In this document: piece by piece, positions 51,067 through 60,018 of the stretch
How positions within the stretch are numbered: the stretch's first letter is position 1
Layout: the number at the start of each line of letters is the position of its first letter
Origin: CAZAQV01 sp964487255
GTDB taxonomy: Bacteria; Myxococcota_A; Polyangia; Polyangiales; CAZAQV01
Assembly: GCA_964487255.1 (NCBI GenBank)
Contig: CAZAQV010000030.1
Span: 12,025 to 76,024 of the forward strand
Reading direction: 5' to 3'
DNA: 64,000 nt
Translations under genes and position numbers: made by a program
Notes under the pieces: model-generated
The model's input: only the letters and a program-made list of their open reading frames with translations
What the model was told of the DNA's origin: nothing
The model's database searches: none

Positions 51067-51776
51067 AACAGCTCCGGTTTCTCGACAACTGGGTTATGTC
51101 CGCAATCTTTCACAATCTCAAGTCGGGAACCGGGGATCACGCGCTGGGCTTGCCTGCAAATCTCAAGGAATTTGCGGTCCGATTCGCCGCAAACGATGGT
51201 CATCGGAACACGGAGCGCGGGTAAGCGGGGCCACAAATCCGGCATGACGCCAAGCCCCAGACCGCGAATTGCGCCTACCACGCCCTCCGCAAAGTGAGAG
51301 GTTCGTATCGCACGCTGTCGTTCGAAAGCCAGTTCGTCCATGCACGCTTGCGAATCGAAAAGCGCTAGGCGTTCCCAGTCATCCACAAACGACTCAAGGC
51401 CGAACTCATCAATGTGAGCGCACCAGCTTTCCTCAAGTTGGAGGCGCGCCTGACGTTCCTCGACTGTCCGCAAGCCCGGATTAACGCTGACCAACGTGAC
51501 CGATGAAAAATGTTCTGGCGCAGTGCAAAGCATGCCGAGCGCCACGCGCGCACCCATCGAGTATCCGAGCAACTGACAACCTGCAGGCGCCAGCTCAAGG
51601 AGTCGCTCGCATTCAGTATCGAAAGTCGTTGCAGAACGCACGGGCGGCAACACCCCATGGCCGAATAGATCGGGGGTGATGCGAAGGTTTGGTGCAACAG
51701 GCGCATGGTCCCAACTCCGTGCAGAACCAAGAAAGCCGTGTAACATGATCGTCGGCAGATCGTCGGACCAAGCCAC
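51051..51776 (-). CDS. menH: SHCHC synthase (MenH), alpha/beta-hydrolase
   Basis: About 241 residues: removes pyruvate from SEPHCHC to give SHCHC. Motifs are the oxyanion region LHGFLGSARSWD, nucleophile LLGYSMGARVALGML, Arg in RQRAIRTSHF, acid in CGESDRKF and His in CGHNPVVEKPE, as in E. coli MenH. The GTG at 51776, 8 bases after the menD stop, was taken as start; the longer open frame (to 52151) is antisense-free but overlaps menD coding and has no hydrolase character. Position between menD and menA supports the call. Confidence 0.9.
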   Translation of the reverse strand: MAWSDDLPTIMLHGFLGSARSWDHAPVAPNLRITPDLFGHGVLPPVRSATTFDTECERLLELAPAGCQLLGYSMGARVALGMLCTAPEHFSSVTLVSVNPGLRTVEERQARLQLEESWCAHIDEFGLESFVDDWERLALFDSQACMDELAFERQRAIRTSHFAEGVVGAIRGLGLGVMPDLWPRLPALRVPMTIVCGESDRKFLEICRQAQRVIPGSRLEIVKDCGHNPVVEKPELFWAKL

Positions 51777-51783
51777 GGCGACG

Positions 51784-53571
51784 TTACTCGGACGGCGGCT
51801 CAAATAGAGCCCGCAGCGCGCGCTCTGCCTCAGACGCGGACCGGGGAGAGACCAACACCTCAACGAGTGAACTTTCGGTCTGACCGAATGAACCGCGAAT
51901 GCAAGCCTCAAGCCCCTCAATGTCCGCGCGCACGTAACGCATGCCAAACAAACGTGCCGCGTGTGAGAACTCGACGTCGTGAGGGCTCGTGAACATCGCC
52001 ATGTCGTCGCGCGTCGATGGCTCGCTCGCGACCGGCAGCTGCTCAAAAATCCGTCCACCGCCATTGTTGACGACGACAATGACCATCGGAGCGGGCAAGT
52101 CCTTGCATAACGCCAAACTTCCAATGTCGTGAAGGAGTGTAACGTCGCCACTCCAGACCACAGCGGGTTTCTCGTTTGCGGTGATAAGCCCGGCGGCCGT
52201 CGCGATCAGTCCGTCGATGCCTGACACACCTCTGCGCGATACGACGCGCACGTCCGGTCGCGTTGAGAGCCCCCATGTCTCAAGCAGACGCACTGGCAAA
52301 CTGTTTCCGACCACGAGATATCCGCGCTTTTTTGTGGCCTTGAGGACAGCCGACGCAACCAGCGCCTCGCCTTCGCCGAGCTCGGTCCGCAAATCGTTTA
52401 TCGCTTTTTGCGTCTGTTCGAAGGCCTCGGTCCACTGGCTGAGCCAGTTGGGCTTTCGTCGAAGCTGCGTCTCCGCAAAGAGCTCGGACAGCAAGTGAAG
52501 CTCGTCGCCGAAGAGCGACTCGAAGGCAGCGACCTCTGGGTCCTCGTGCCACGGGTCTTGAAGACCGTGCTCAGACATGACAAGTCGCTTGGTCCCCTTG
52601 CCGATTCGCTTGAGCCACTTGGGATACCACGGCGAAGTCGGGGTGTTACCCACTTGAATGATGAGGTCAGGCGTCAACGTCTGCGAACCGGTGCTGAGCG
52701 CGCGCATGAGTGGGTCAAGCGGTAGCGCATCCGGTGAAAAATAGGCGCTCGTGCGCTCCGCAAGAAGCGGGATACAGAGTTCGGATAGACGCTCAAGCGC
52801 AACGGCGCGCGTGGCAGAGTTGATCACGTGATGGGATGGTCCTGCCACGATAACGGGGTGTACGGCTTCGCGAATTTTCTGGGGCCATTCACCAAGTTCG
52901 GTCTCCTCTCGTTGCTTCTTGCGCCAACTGCCAAGCTTGAACCGCGGCGGCGCTTCTTCGACTTCGTCGCTCGGCTCCAGAGGCTTTTCAAAAGGCGCAT
53001 TGATGTGTACCGGCCCCGGCAGGCCGTCGCCACCTTCAGCCGACCGCCGGGCTTGCATGCTCAGGTTGACGACTTGCGCCAGAGCCTCACCACTTGGCAA
53101 GCCCGCGTCGAAAAAGCGGCGCACATGCTCCCCATAAAAGTCGGCCTGACCGATCGTTTGGTTGGCACCACAGCCGAGCAAGTACGGCGGCCGATCCGCA
53201 GATACGACGATAAACGGAAGAGCGGCGCGATGCGCCTCAAGGAGTGCAGGATAGTAGTGGGAGAGCGCAGAGCCCGACGTACAAATCAAGACAGGTCGCT
53301 TGCCTGCTTTGGAAAGGCCGAGCGCAAAGAACCCCGCACTACGCTCGTCGCGTACCAGATGCCGTTTTCGCTTTTCGTCGAGTTCACACAGGATGCGGGC
53401 ACCTACGACGAGCGGCGTCGATCGTGAACCGGGCGAAATCACGAAGTGGTCACCGAGAGGTCCGAGTAAATTGACGGTCCAATGCGCTAGCGAAACTGAA
53501 CTCGCTTGAGTCACTCCCGGGGGCCCGGGGTCTGATTTACCGCCCGCTTCTCGATGCGCCATTTTCGCCAA
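51784..53571 (-). CDS. menD: SEPHCHC synthase (2-oxoglutarate decarboxylase, MenD)
   Basis: A 595-residue thiamine-diphosphate enzyme joining 2-oxoglutarate to isochorismate. The catalytic Glu is in HLVRDERSAGFFALGLSKA, isochorismate-binding region HFVISPGSRSTPL, and the ThDP motif WSGDVTLLHDIGSL (usual GDG) followed about 25 residues later by VVVNNGGGRIFEQL. Three-domain length is normal. It overlaps menF by 26 or 35 bases, depending on which ATG (53562 or 53571) is used. Confidence 0.95.
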   Translation of the reverse strand: MAKMAHREAGGKSDPGPPGVTQASSVSLAHWTVNLLGPLGDHFVISPGSRSTPLVVGARILCELDEKRKRHLVRDERSAGFFALGLSKAGKRPVLICTSGSALSHYYPALLEAHRAALPFIVVSADRPPYLLGCGANQTIGQADFYGEHVRRFFDAGLPSGEALAQVVNLSMQARRSAEGGDGLPGPVHINAPFEKPLEPSDEVEEAPPRFKLGSWRKKQREETELGEWPQKIREAVHPVIVAGPSHHVINSATRAVALERLSELCIPLLAERTSAYFSPDALPLDPLMRALSTGSQTLTPDLIIQVGNTPTSPWYPKWLKRIGKGTKRLVMSEHGLQDPWHEDPEVAAFESLFGDELHLLSELFAETQLRRKPNWLSQWTEAFEQTQKAINDLRTELGEGEALVASAVLKATKKRGYLVVGNSLPVRLLETWGLSTRPDVRVVSRRGVSGIDGLIATAAGLITANEKPAVVWSGDVTLLHDIGSLALCKDLPAPMVIVVVNNGGGRIFEQLPVASEPSTRDDMAMFTSPHDVEFSHAARLFGMRYVRADIEGLEACIRGSFGQTESSLVEVLVSPRSASEAERALRALFEPPSE

Positions 53572-54973
53572 GACCTAGCGCGCTAAGCATCGCATTTAGC
53601 TTGACGGATGTCTCGTCATACTCGCTTGCGGGGTCGGAATCGCGGACGATTCCCCCGCCTGCAAAGAGTTCAGCGCGACGCTCGGCGATCAACCCCGATC
53701 GCAGCGCAACCGCGAACTCGCCCTGTCCGCTCTCGTCGAACCAACCGACTGGGCCCGCGTACCAGCCGCGGCCCATCGGTTCGTTTGTCTCGATCCACGT
53801 GCGCGCTCGGTCCACAGGAACACCACACACGGCAGGTGTGGGGTGCAAAATCGATAGCAATTCAAGAACGTGTATCCGACTTTTGAGTCGACCACTGATC
53901 GGAGTGTGTAGGTGCACGATGTTCTTGAGTCGCTTGAGCGCCGGCTCCTTGGGAACATTGAGCTCCGTGCAAAGCAGCTTCACGCGCTCCACGATCTCGT
54001 CCACCACGAAGGCATGCTCTTGGCGGTCCTTGTGACTCTCGCGGAGCCAACCCTCGGCATCGGGACGGGCCGGGTCGACGGAGCCGGCAAGCGCATCGGC
54101 GTAAAACTGGTGCCCCTGAAGCGCAACGAGTCGCTCGGGGCTGGCGCCCACAAAATGGTTTTTGCCCTGGCCCTCACCTTGAAACGAGAACAAGAAACAA
54201 CCGGGAAAGGCTCGCTCGAGATTCAAAAGCACCTGCTGAACATCGAGCGCGCGCGTTGTCTCGACGACCGAGCGACGCGCGAGAACGACCTTGTGAAGTG
54301 CACCCGACGCGATTTCGTCCTTGGCAGCCTCAACCAGCGCACACCACTCGTCTTTACCCATGTGACGAACGCGCTCCATTGCAGACTGTGCGCGCGCAAG
54401 TGTCGCATGCTCCGCCTGAAAGCTCGCAACGAGGTCGTCGTACTCTTGAACTGGGACTTGCGTGTCTTGATCATGGCTCAAGTCGATGTTCAGACAAAAC
54501 CATGCACGTCCGGCTTGAACCCGAACCTCCCAGCGGGGAAGTACAAAGCGACCATCGCCGAAACCGGTCCACGACTCGTTGGTACTGCCTTCTGCAAACG
54601 CGAGACCGCCCACAAGCTGAGCACCTGGTCCCCGACCGTCGAAAAAGAAGGGTTCAATGCGGCGAAAGATGCTCGCCGCGCGAGCGCAAACATTGGCGAC
54701 GTGGTCCTCGCCGCTGGGCATGATCTCGGCAGTACGCCCCCAGGTCGCAAAGTAGTTACCGCGTGACGGTTCGCCCCACACGGTGGCGTGGCCCAGGTGC
54801 GCAATCGAGATCGGAACCGCTGCGGTAAGAAGCGATGGAAACGCGATGGGTGGCGCCGGAAGCTCAATGCGCGCAAGGACGGGGCGGTCTCTGACGTGGC
54901 TCAGAACGTCGCGCAGAAAGTGTTGCGTATCTTGCGGCCGCTGTGCGGAAGCGAGTGGTTCAGCGAGACTCAT
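53537..54973 (-). CDS. menF: Isochorismate synthase
   Basis: A 478-residue chorismate-utilising enzyme that makes isochorismate, the entry to menaquinone. Landmarks of the family: ALHKVVLARRSVV with the base Lys, FSFQGEGQGKNHFVGASPERL, DALAGSVDPARPD (AGTxxR position, lacking the PIKGT Lys), HLHTPISGRL, HPTPAVCGVP and GWYAGPVGWFD. The ATG at 54973 overlaps the menG stop as ATGA. It competes with pabAB for chorismate. Confidence 0.94.
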   Translation of the reverse strand: MSLAEPLASAQRPQDTQHFLRDVLSHVRDRPVLARIELPAPPIAFPSLLTAAVPISIAHLGHATVWGEPSRGNYFATWGRTAEIMPSGEDHVANVCARAASIFRRIEPFFFDGRGPGAQLVGGLAFAEGSTNESWTGFGDGRFVLPRWEVRVQAGRAWFCLNIDLSHDQDTQVPVQEYDDLVASFQAEHATLARAQSAMERVRHMGKDEWCALVEAAKDEIASGALHKVVLARRSVVETTRALDVQQVLLNLERAFPGCFLFSFQGEGQGKNHFVGASPERLVALQGHQFYADALAGSVDPARPDAEGWLRESHKDRQEHAFVVDEIVERVKLLCTELNVPKEPALKRLKNIVHLHTPISGRLKSRIHVLELLSILHPTPAVCGVPVDRARTWIETNEPMGRGWYAGPVGWFDESGQGEFAVALRSGLIAERRAELFAGGGIVRDSDPASEYDETSVKLNAMLSALGLGENGASRSGR

Positions 54974-55677
54974 GATTGCGCCTCGGAAACGTAAAGACAG
55001 CACACCCCGAACGTCAGCGAGTCAACCTCGACAACGGCCTGTCCAGCCTCCCTCATCATATCCGCGAAGGTTTCTGGGGAAGGAAAAGCCGCGATCGACT
55101 CCTGCAGGTACGCGTACTCACGCTTGCCGGAAATGGTCGCGCCGACCCACGGGACGACTTTGTGAATGTGGAAGCGCGCGAGAGGACCCAAGAAGCCGTT
55201 TCGAGGCTCGCTCAGTTCGAGCACGGCGATGCGTCCGCCAGTTCGTACCACACGGTTCATTTCGCGCAGGGCGAGCAAACGGTCGGGAACGTTGCGAATA
55301 CCGAACGCGATCGTACAGGCATCGAATGAGTTGTCTTCAAAGGCAAGCGCCTGAGCGTCTCCTTCGAGAAGGGAGACGCGAGAATCGAGGCCTGCACGCT
55401 GCACCTTGCTTTCGCCGACGGCGAGCATGTTGACCGATGGGTCGACGCCTACGACCGACACATCGGCGCTCTCAGCGATTTGAATCGCCAGGTCGGCGGT
55501 ACCGGTCGCCAGGTCGAGCACATGATGGCCAGCCTCAAGCGCCAGCGCTTTGACGGTCTTGCGGCGCCAACCTTGGTCGACACCCAGAGAAATGATCCGG
55601 TTCAGGAGATCGTAACGATCCGCGATCTGATCGAACATTTCCCCGGAGCCCGGGCTCGGACCATGCGCCACGTTCAC
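54970..55677 (-). CDS. menG: Demethylmenaquinone methyltransferase
   Basis: A 235-residue SAM-dependent C-methyltransferase (UbiE/MenG), last step of menaquinone synthesis. Motifs FDQIADRYDLLNRIISLGVDQGWRR (split), LDLATGTADLAI, VGVDPSVNML, AFGIRNVPDR and the UbiE terminal region are present. In this operon, with no ubiquinone genes, the substrate should be demethylmenaquinone. GTG start overlaps the HMG-CoA reductase stop (GTGA). Confidence 0.94.
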   Translation of the reverse strand: MNVAHGPSPGSGEMFDQIADRYDLLNRIISLGVDQGWRRKTVKALALEAGHHVLDLATGTADLAIQIAESADVSVVGVDPSVNMLAVGESKVQRAGLDSRVSLLEGDAQALAFEDNSFDACTIAFGIRNVPDRLLALREMNRVVRTGGRIAVLELSEPRNGFLGPLARFHIHKVVPWVGATISGKREYAYLQESIAAFPSPETFADMMREAGQAVVEVDSLTFGVCCLYVSEAQS

Positions 55678-56933
55678 GGAACTCTCCCGTCACCATTGGG
55701 CGGAAGGTTCGACTTGCGCGCGTGAAGGCGCATGTGGCCGCGCTGAATGCCCTCACCGGCAAGCGCACGAAGCGCGGCCAAGTTCGAAGCCAACCCCGCC
55801 GCGCCCATGACCATCGCAAGCTCATCCCAGCCGTGAACGCCCAGCAGTTCGAACGCCGCACGCACCCCGCCAGAAACACGCGTCGAGCCTCCCACGGTTC
55901 CCACTGCCATCGGCATGTTGAGTTCCCCGTGCAGCACCTCGTTCACCACACACCAAGTGGCGAGCGGACGGTACCGACCTTCGATTGCCGCAAACCCATG
56001 CGCGCCGGCTTCGATCGAACGCCAGTCCTGACCGAGCGCCAACGCCACGGCGTCGACACCATTCATGATCCCCTTGTTGTGGGTCACTGCACGGTACGGG
56101 TCGAGTTCCGCAAACCGGCTAGCCCGGGTAATTCCATGCGCGAGCTCACTCCCCGCCTCGTAGTCGTTACGAACGAGCGCGTCGAACTCGACATCGGCAG
56201 TCACCGTGACCATGCGGCGAATCGGCAGGTTGCTCAGGATACGCAACCCGATTTGTCCATGCGCCAACTCGGCGATTCGAGGAGCTACCGCCTCGGCAAC
56301 GGTATCGACCAGGTTGGCGCCCATGGCATCTCGCACATCGATGTAGAGGTGAACAACCGCGAGGCCCTCCTCTTCGCTCAGCGTGCGAAACTCAAGGTCT
56401 CGAAAGCCTCCCCCGCGCTGGACCATCGTCGGAATGCTCTGGTCGGCGAGAGCAGCAAGTTCATCGCGCGCAGCCAGAACTCGAGCCTGAGCGGCACTGC
56501 AGTCCACAACCCTATCCAGCTGTACCTGGGTGGTCATCACCGGCTCGGTCGTGCGGGCCGAGAACCCCTGGGAGCGACGCACCATGAGCGCGGCATTGGA
56601 GGCGGCAGCAACCACGGAGGGCTCTTCGACCGACATGGGCACCAAGTAGTCTCGCTCATTGATCGAAAAATTGAGGGCAATGGAGAGCGGCAACCCATGC
56701 GTGGCCACCACGTTTTCGCTCATCAAGTCTGCAAGCGCCACGGACAAGCCACCACCGCTGCGATAGTGCGCAATAGCCTCAGGTGAAAGTCGCCCCTGCG
56801 ACACGAGCTCGGCCAGACGCGCTTCGACGGACTTGCGATAGAAGCCGCTGAGACGACTGTGCGGTTCCGCAGTGCGCGAAGCTTCACGAGAAGGATACGA
56901 TGTCTGGGCACCTTGCCCTGCGTTCAGGTCCAC
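55674..56933 (-). CDS. HMG-CoA reductase, class II
   Basis: A 419-residue enzyme of the mevalonate pathway, reducing HMG-CoA to mevalonate. Class II (bacterial/archaeal) features: SENVVATHGLPLSIALNF, catalytic Glu in VEEPSVVAAASN, DAMGANLVDTVAE, catalytic Lys in THNKGIMNGVDAVALALGQD, Asp in the same stretch, and the flap His in GHMRLHAR. GTG at 56933, two bases after the polyprenyl synthase stop, is the likely start; an open frame upstream overlaps that gene. It is the only mevalonate gene here; its place in a men operon links isoprenoid supply to quinone synthesis. Confidence 0.93.
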   Translation of the reverse strand: MDLNAGQGAQTSYPSREASRTAEPHSRLSGFYRKSVEARLAELVSQGRLSPEAIAHYRSGGGLSVALADLMSENVVATHGLPLSIALNFSINERDYLVPMSVEEPSVVAAASNAALMVRRSQGFSARTTEPVMTTQVQLDRVVDCSAAQARVLAARDELAALADQSIPTMVQRGGGFRDLEFRTLSEEEGLAVVHLYIDVRDAMGANLVDTVAEAVAPRIAELAHGQIGLRILSNLPIRRMVTVTADVEFDALVRNDYEAGSELAHGITRASRFAELDPYRAVTHNKGIMNGVDAVALALGQDWRSIEAGAHGFAAIEGRYRPLATWCVVNEVLHGELNMPMAVGTVGGSTRVSGGVRAAFELLGVHGWDELAMVMGAAGLASNLAALRALAGEGIQRGHMRLHARKSNLPPNGDGRVP

Positions 56934-56935
56934 GA

Positions 56936-58072
56936 CTAAACTTTCCGACTCACGGCCATGTTGGCGAGAGTCTTGAGCGATTCTTTGGCTTCTCCATCTG
57001 GCAATACGGCAAGCGCCTCGCAGGCGCTGTTCATCCGGCCTCTTGCCAGATCCATGCAACGCGCGACAGCGTTCGTCTTGTCGATCGCCTCGAGCACCCT
57101 TTGCAGGTGTTGTGGCGAAAGCTCCGGTGACAGCGGCTCGCTGACGGCTTGCTGGCCATACCGCACGATCTCGCGCAGTACAGGCACCACAGAGGGCTCT
57201 CCCTCCACCGCTAAAAGAAGCGGGTACGTCATCTTGCCTTCGCGCAAATCCGCAAAAAGATGCTTCCCGGTCACCGATTCGTCGCCCGTGAGGTCCAAGA
57301 CGTCATCGACGGCTTGGAATGCCACACCCAAGTGACGACCAAAACTGCGTAGCGCTTCGGCGCCGACATCATCGAGCCCACCCGCCCGCGCACCTGCGGC
57401 CATAGCCCAGGCAAAGAGCGCAGCGGTCTTACCTTCGACGATCTGCAACCATTGGGCCGGGGTCACATCGAGTCGGCCGCGGGTCTCCAACTGCACCGCC
57501 TCGGCGTAAATCATCTCTGAAATCGTCGTCAGCAGCTCGTCCAGCGTGTGCGGCACGCACGCTCTTTGCACGCGCCGAAGTGCCTCGATCAAAACCCAGT
57601 CGCCTGCGAAGATGCTCGCCGCGTTACCATAGATGGCGCGCGCAGCTGGTTCGCCCCGTCGCTGGTCGCCAAGGTCGACAACGTCGTCGTGAAGAAGCGT
57701 TGCGATGTGTACCAGTTCGACTGCTACCGACAAGTCTGCCACCCGAGCATCGAAGGTGCCCTGGATACGCGCCGCCAAGATCACCGACAAAGGTCGTAAC
57801 CGCTTGCCATCCACACGGAGCAAGTGACGTGCCGCGGCATGAATTTGCGTGTGCTCCTTTGGGTTTGCCGGCACCTGTAGCTTTTCGAAGCTTTGTTCGA
57901 AAGCCTCCATGTCGGAGCCAACGAAGGTGGAGAGGTCAAACAAATCATCCGCCAAAGCCTCGAGCCCGCTCTTCGTGCAAACCGCCGCCAGGCGCTGAAG
58001 TACATCAGGCGCATCGGCGGCCTTCTGGGCGCTGTCTTGCTGTACTGGAGTTGTAGGTGAAACGACCGACAT
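56936..58072 (-). CDS. Polyprenyl diphosphate synthase (long-chain, menaquinone tail)
   Basis: A 378-residue all-trans prenyl transferase. First Asp-rich motif LLHDDVVDLGDQRRG, Lys/Arg substrate site DGKRLRPLSVILAAR, second Asp motif FQAVDDVLDLTGDE and the GKMTYPLLLA region are complete. Small residues before the first Asp motif (IATLLHDD) are usual for long-chain enzymes such as octaprenyl or heptaprenyl synthases; exact chain length cannot be read. First gene of the men operon. ATG 58072 is preferred to 58102. N-terminal 50 residues are an unstructured extension. Confidence 0.93.
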   Translation of the reverse strand: MSVVSPTTPVQQDSAQKAADAPDVLQRLAAVCTKSGLEALADDLFDLSTFVGSDMEAFEQSFEKLQVPANPKEHTQIHAAARHLLRVDGKRLRPLSVILAARIQGTFDARVADLSVAVELVHIATLLHDDVVDLGDQRRGEPAARAIYGNAASIFAGDWVLIEALRRVQRACVPHTLDELLTTISEMIYAEAVQLETRGRLDVTPAQWLQIVEGKTAALFAWAMAAGARAGGLDDVGAEALRSFGRHLGVAFQAVDDVLDLTGDESVTGKHLFADLREGKMTYPLLLAVEGEPSVVPVLREIVRYGQQAVSEPLSPELSPQHLQRVLEAIDKTNAVARCMDLARGRMNSACEALAVLPDGEAKESLKTLANMAVSRKV

Positions 58073-58312
58073 AAAAACTGCCCAAAAAAACGCTGGGGCC
58101 ATTGGCGGGATAGTTCAATGGTCCGCCAAAGACCCCTCCTCGGTGCGGGGCACATAGAACGGAATCGTTGGGATAACAAGCGCTGTTTCAAGACCCCTGA
58201 TTCTTGCCCCGTATCCGGGAAAAACGAGCATTTCCGTAAAAAAGAACGCTTGGTCGCACACGTTCCCCGGCACCCGTTTGAGACTCGGGGTGCTTCGGGG
58301 TAGCTCAGGGGT
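58073..58312. other. Divergent intergenic region upstream of the men operon
   Basis: 240 bases that must contain the promoter of the nine-gene men operon (minus) and of the small gene at 58313 (plus). I found no convincing -35/-10 pair, sigma-54 motif or long inverted repeat; there are several A- and T-runs and a CCCG-TATC-CGGG palindrome near 58210. Confidence 0.4.
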
Positions 58313-58534
58313 ATGGGTGAATGGGACGACATCCCGGACGTACGCGATGGGCTAACCCGCAAGGAGCGGGTTGTACTCTGGGTTCTACATCAAACCCAAA
58401 AAGAGCGTGGCGGCCGCAACGTCCCGACAGCCATGCTCTACGGCCGGGTCGTCGAGCACGTCGACATGAGTGTCGAGGAGCTGCAGCGGATTCTTCAGCG
58501 TCTCACAGGGGCCCACAACCCACCCGGCCTCTGA
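58313..58534 (+). CDS. Small protein of unknown function
   Basis: A 73-residue acidic/helical protein, probably winged-helix-like: LTRKERVVLWVLHQTQKERG, TAMLYGRVVEHVDMSVEELQ and RILQRLTGAHNP. The GGGG just before the ATG is close for a ribosome-binding site. It is well separated from neighbours and looks like a real, conserved small regulator or structural protein, but no family is known to me. Confidence 0.58.
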   Translation: MGEWDDIPDVRDGLTRKERVVLWVLHQTQKERGGRNVPTAMLYGRVVEHVDMSVEELQRILQRLTGAHNPPGL

Positions 58535-58545
58535 CCTGCGCTGCT

Positions 58546-60018
58546 TTAGCCCAAGATCATCGTCTCTTGCAGAAGCCGACCTTCAGCGAAACGAGAAAGA
58601 GACCACTTATCAAAGAGGGGGTGCGCCTCGCCCTTCGCCAAGTAGCGCGCCATGATCCTCGCCATCATCGGCGCAACCATGAAGCCATGACCCATAAAGC
58701 CGTTCATGACGATAAAACCGCGCACTGAATCCACGGGACCAATGATCGGATTGGCATCGGGAGAGATATCGTAACAACCTGCCCATTGACGCAACACCCG
58801 TACGCCCCCGAGGGGCGGCGCCGTGGCCGTTAGTTCGTCCGAGTACAACGACAGGAAGTCGAGAGAACTCTGCTGGTTGAGTCCAGCGGGCGCGTTGGCG
58901 TTGGCAATACCACCCACGATCTCGCCACGCATCGATTGCGAAAAATAGAGGCCTGTCGACAGATCGGCAACGAGCGGCTTCAGAAAGGGCTTGAGCGGCT
59001 CGCTGCTGCAAATTTCGTGTCGATGGGGGTGTGTAGGAAGCTCAATGTCCAACAGCGCCGAAACTTGCGGGCTCCACGCGCCGGCCGCGTTGATGACGAG
59101 CGGGGTATCAATGCGGCCACGAGTGGTTTGGACCGCAGTGACCGCGCCTTGCGTCGTCTCGATTCCCACCACTTCGCAGTGCGTCCGAACCTCGACCCCC
59201 TGCTCTTTGCACCCGCGCGCATATCCCCAGACAAAAGGCCACGGAAAGACCACACCATCGTCGGGGTTGTAACTCGCTGCAACCAGGCGCGCCGCGTCGA
59301 GTACCGGCACGAGCTCTTTGGCCTGTTTGGGGTTGACCATCTTCGTACGCACACCGTGGGCGTTCTGCAGCGCGACGGACTTCGCCAAGCTCTCGGCTGC
59401 TTGATCATTGCGCGCCAGAAAAAGGTAGCCTCCCTGTCGAAACCAAATATTGATGCGCATGGTCGAAGCGAAGTCTCGACAGATTGCAATCGACTCCTTC
59501 ATCAGCGCAATGTTGTCCTCACTAGACCACTGCGCACGAACACCGCCGCCGTTTCGCCCTGACGCGCCGCTGCACAGATACCCTTTCTCGAGCACACAGA
59601 TATCCTTCATACCGAGTTTGGCCATTTCGAAAGCGGTGGCCATGCCCATGATGCCACCACCGATGACCACCGCGTCCGCACGAGTCGCTGGTTCGTCAGC
59701 GCAAACGCGCGGCACGGAATGGGGCTGCAAGACTTGTGACGAACGCCCTTCACGAGGGAGTTTCGGAAGCACATGAAGTGGTACGGGGTGAAACGGTTGG
59801 CGGGGCGTCATCGGTTGAATCGGAGCCTCCCCTCCCGCATCGACGATCGCTTTGGCGCACACGGCAACACATTGCTTGCCCTGACAAACGCCTGTTCCGA
59901 AACCCGTGTATCGTTTTACGGACTCAAGGTCTCGGTGTCCCCGCTCGACCGCATCGCGGATGTCCTTCACGGACACATCCTCGCAGCGGCAGGCAATAGC
60001 CCTATCTGACATCGGCAT
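58546..60018 (-). CDS. FAD-dependent amine dehydrogenase beta-like subunit with N-terminal BFD [2Fe-2S] domain
   Basis: A 490-residue fusion. Residues 1-65 are a BFD-type [2Fe-2S] domain with Cys10, Cys12, Cys45 and Cys50 (ACRCEDVS and GVCQGKQC). Residues 110-490 are a DAO-family FAD oxidoreductase (DAVVIGGGIMGMATAFEMAK) like sarcosine oxidase beta, opine-oxidase subunit B and HcnC: GASGRNGGGVRAQW, VINAAGAWS, WAGCYDISPDANPIIGP. Such subunits oxidise a secondary or primary amine. In relatives the BFD domain sits on the other subunit, so this is a domain rearrangement. Overlaps the alpha gene by 17 bases. Confidence 0.88.
   Translation of the reverse strand: MPMSDRAIACRCEDVSVKDIRDAVERGHRDLESVKRYTGFGTGVCQGKQCVAVCAKAIVDAGGEAPIQPMTPRQPFHPVPLHVLPKLPREGRSSQVLQPHSVPRVCADEPATRADAVVIGGGIMGMATAFEMAKLGMKDICVLEKGYLCSGASGRNGGGVRAQWSSEDNIALMKESIAICRDFASTMRINIWFRQGGYLFLARNDQAAESLAKSVALQNAHGVRTKMVNPKQAKELVPVLDAARLVAASYNPDDGVVFPWPFVWGYARGCKEQGVEVRTHCEVVGIETTQGAVTAVQTTRGRIDTPLVINAAGAWSPQVSALLDIELPTHPHRHEICSSEPLKPFLKPLVADLSTGLYFSQSMRGEIVGGIANANAPAGLNQQSSLDFLSLYSDELTATAPPLGGVRVLRQWAGCYDISPDANPIIGPVDSVRGFIVMNGFMGHGFMVAPMMARIMARYLAKGEAHPLFDKWSLSRFAEGRLLQETMILG

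Noticed and set aside
51777..52151. N-terminal 125-residue extension of MenH
   Set aside because: It overlaps menD coding in another frame and lacks hydrolase features; the GTG at 51776 gives a normal-length MenH.
53537..54973. menF as anthranilate or salicylate synthase
   Set aside because: The operon context with menD, menH, menC, menE, menA and menG fits isochorismate synthase; it has no glutamine amidotransferase partner or PIAGT/PIKGT motif.
55722..56786. Open plus-strand frame of 354 codons
   Set aside because: Lies wholly antisense to HMG-CoA reductase and has no recognisable domain or ribosome-binding site.
58296..58400. tRNA-like sequence (GGTAGCTCAGGGGTA, then GGGTTCTACATCAAACCC)
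   Set aside because: The D-arm and T-arm-like pieces do not fold into a cloverleaf with an acceptor stem and anticodon arm, and the region is better read as the start of a 73-codon gene.
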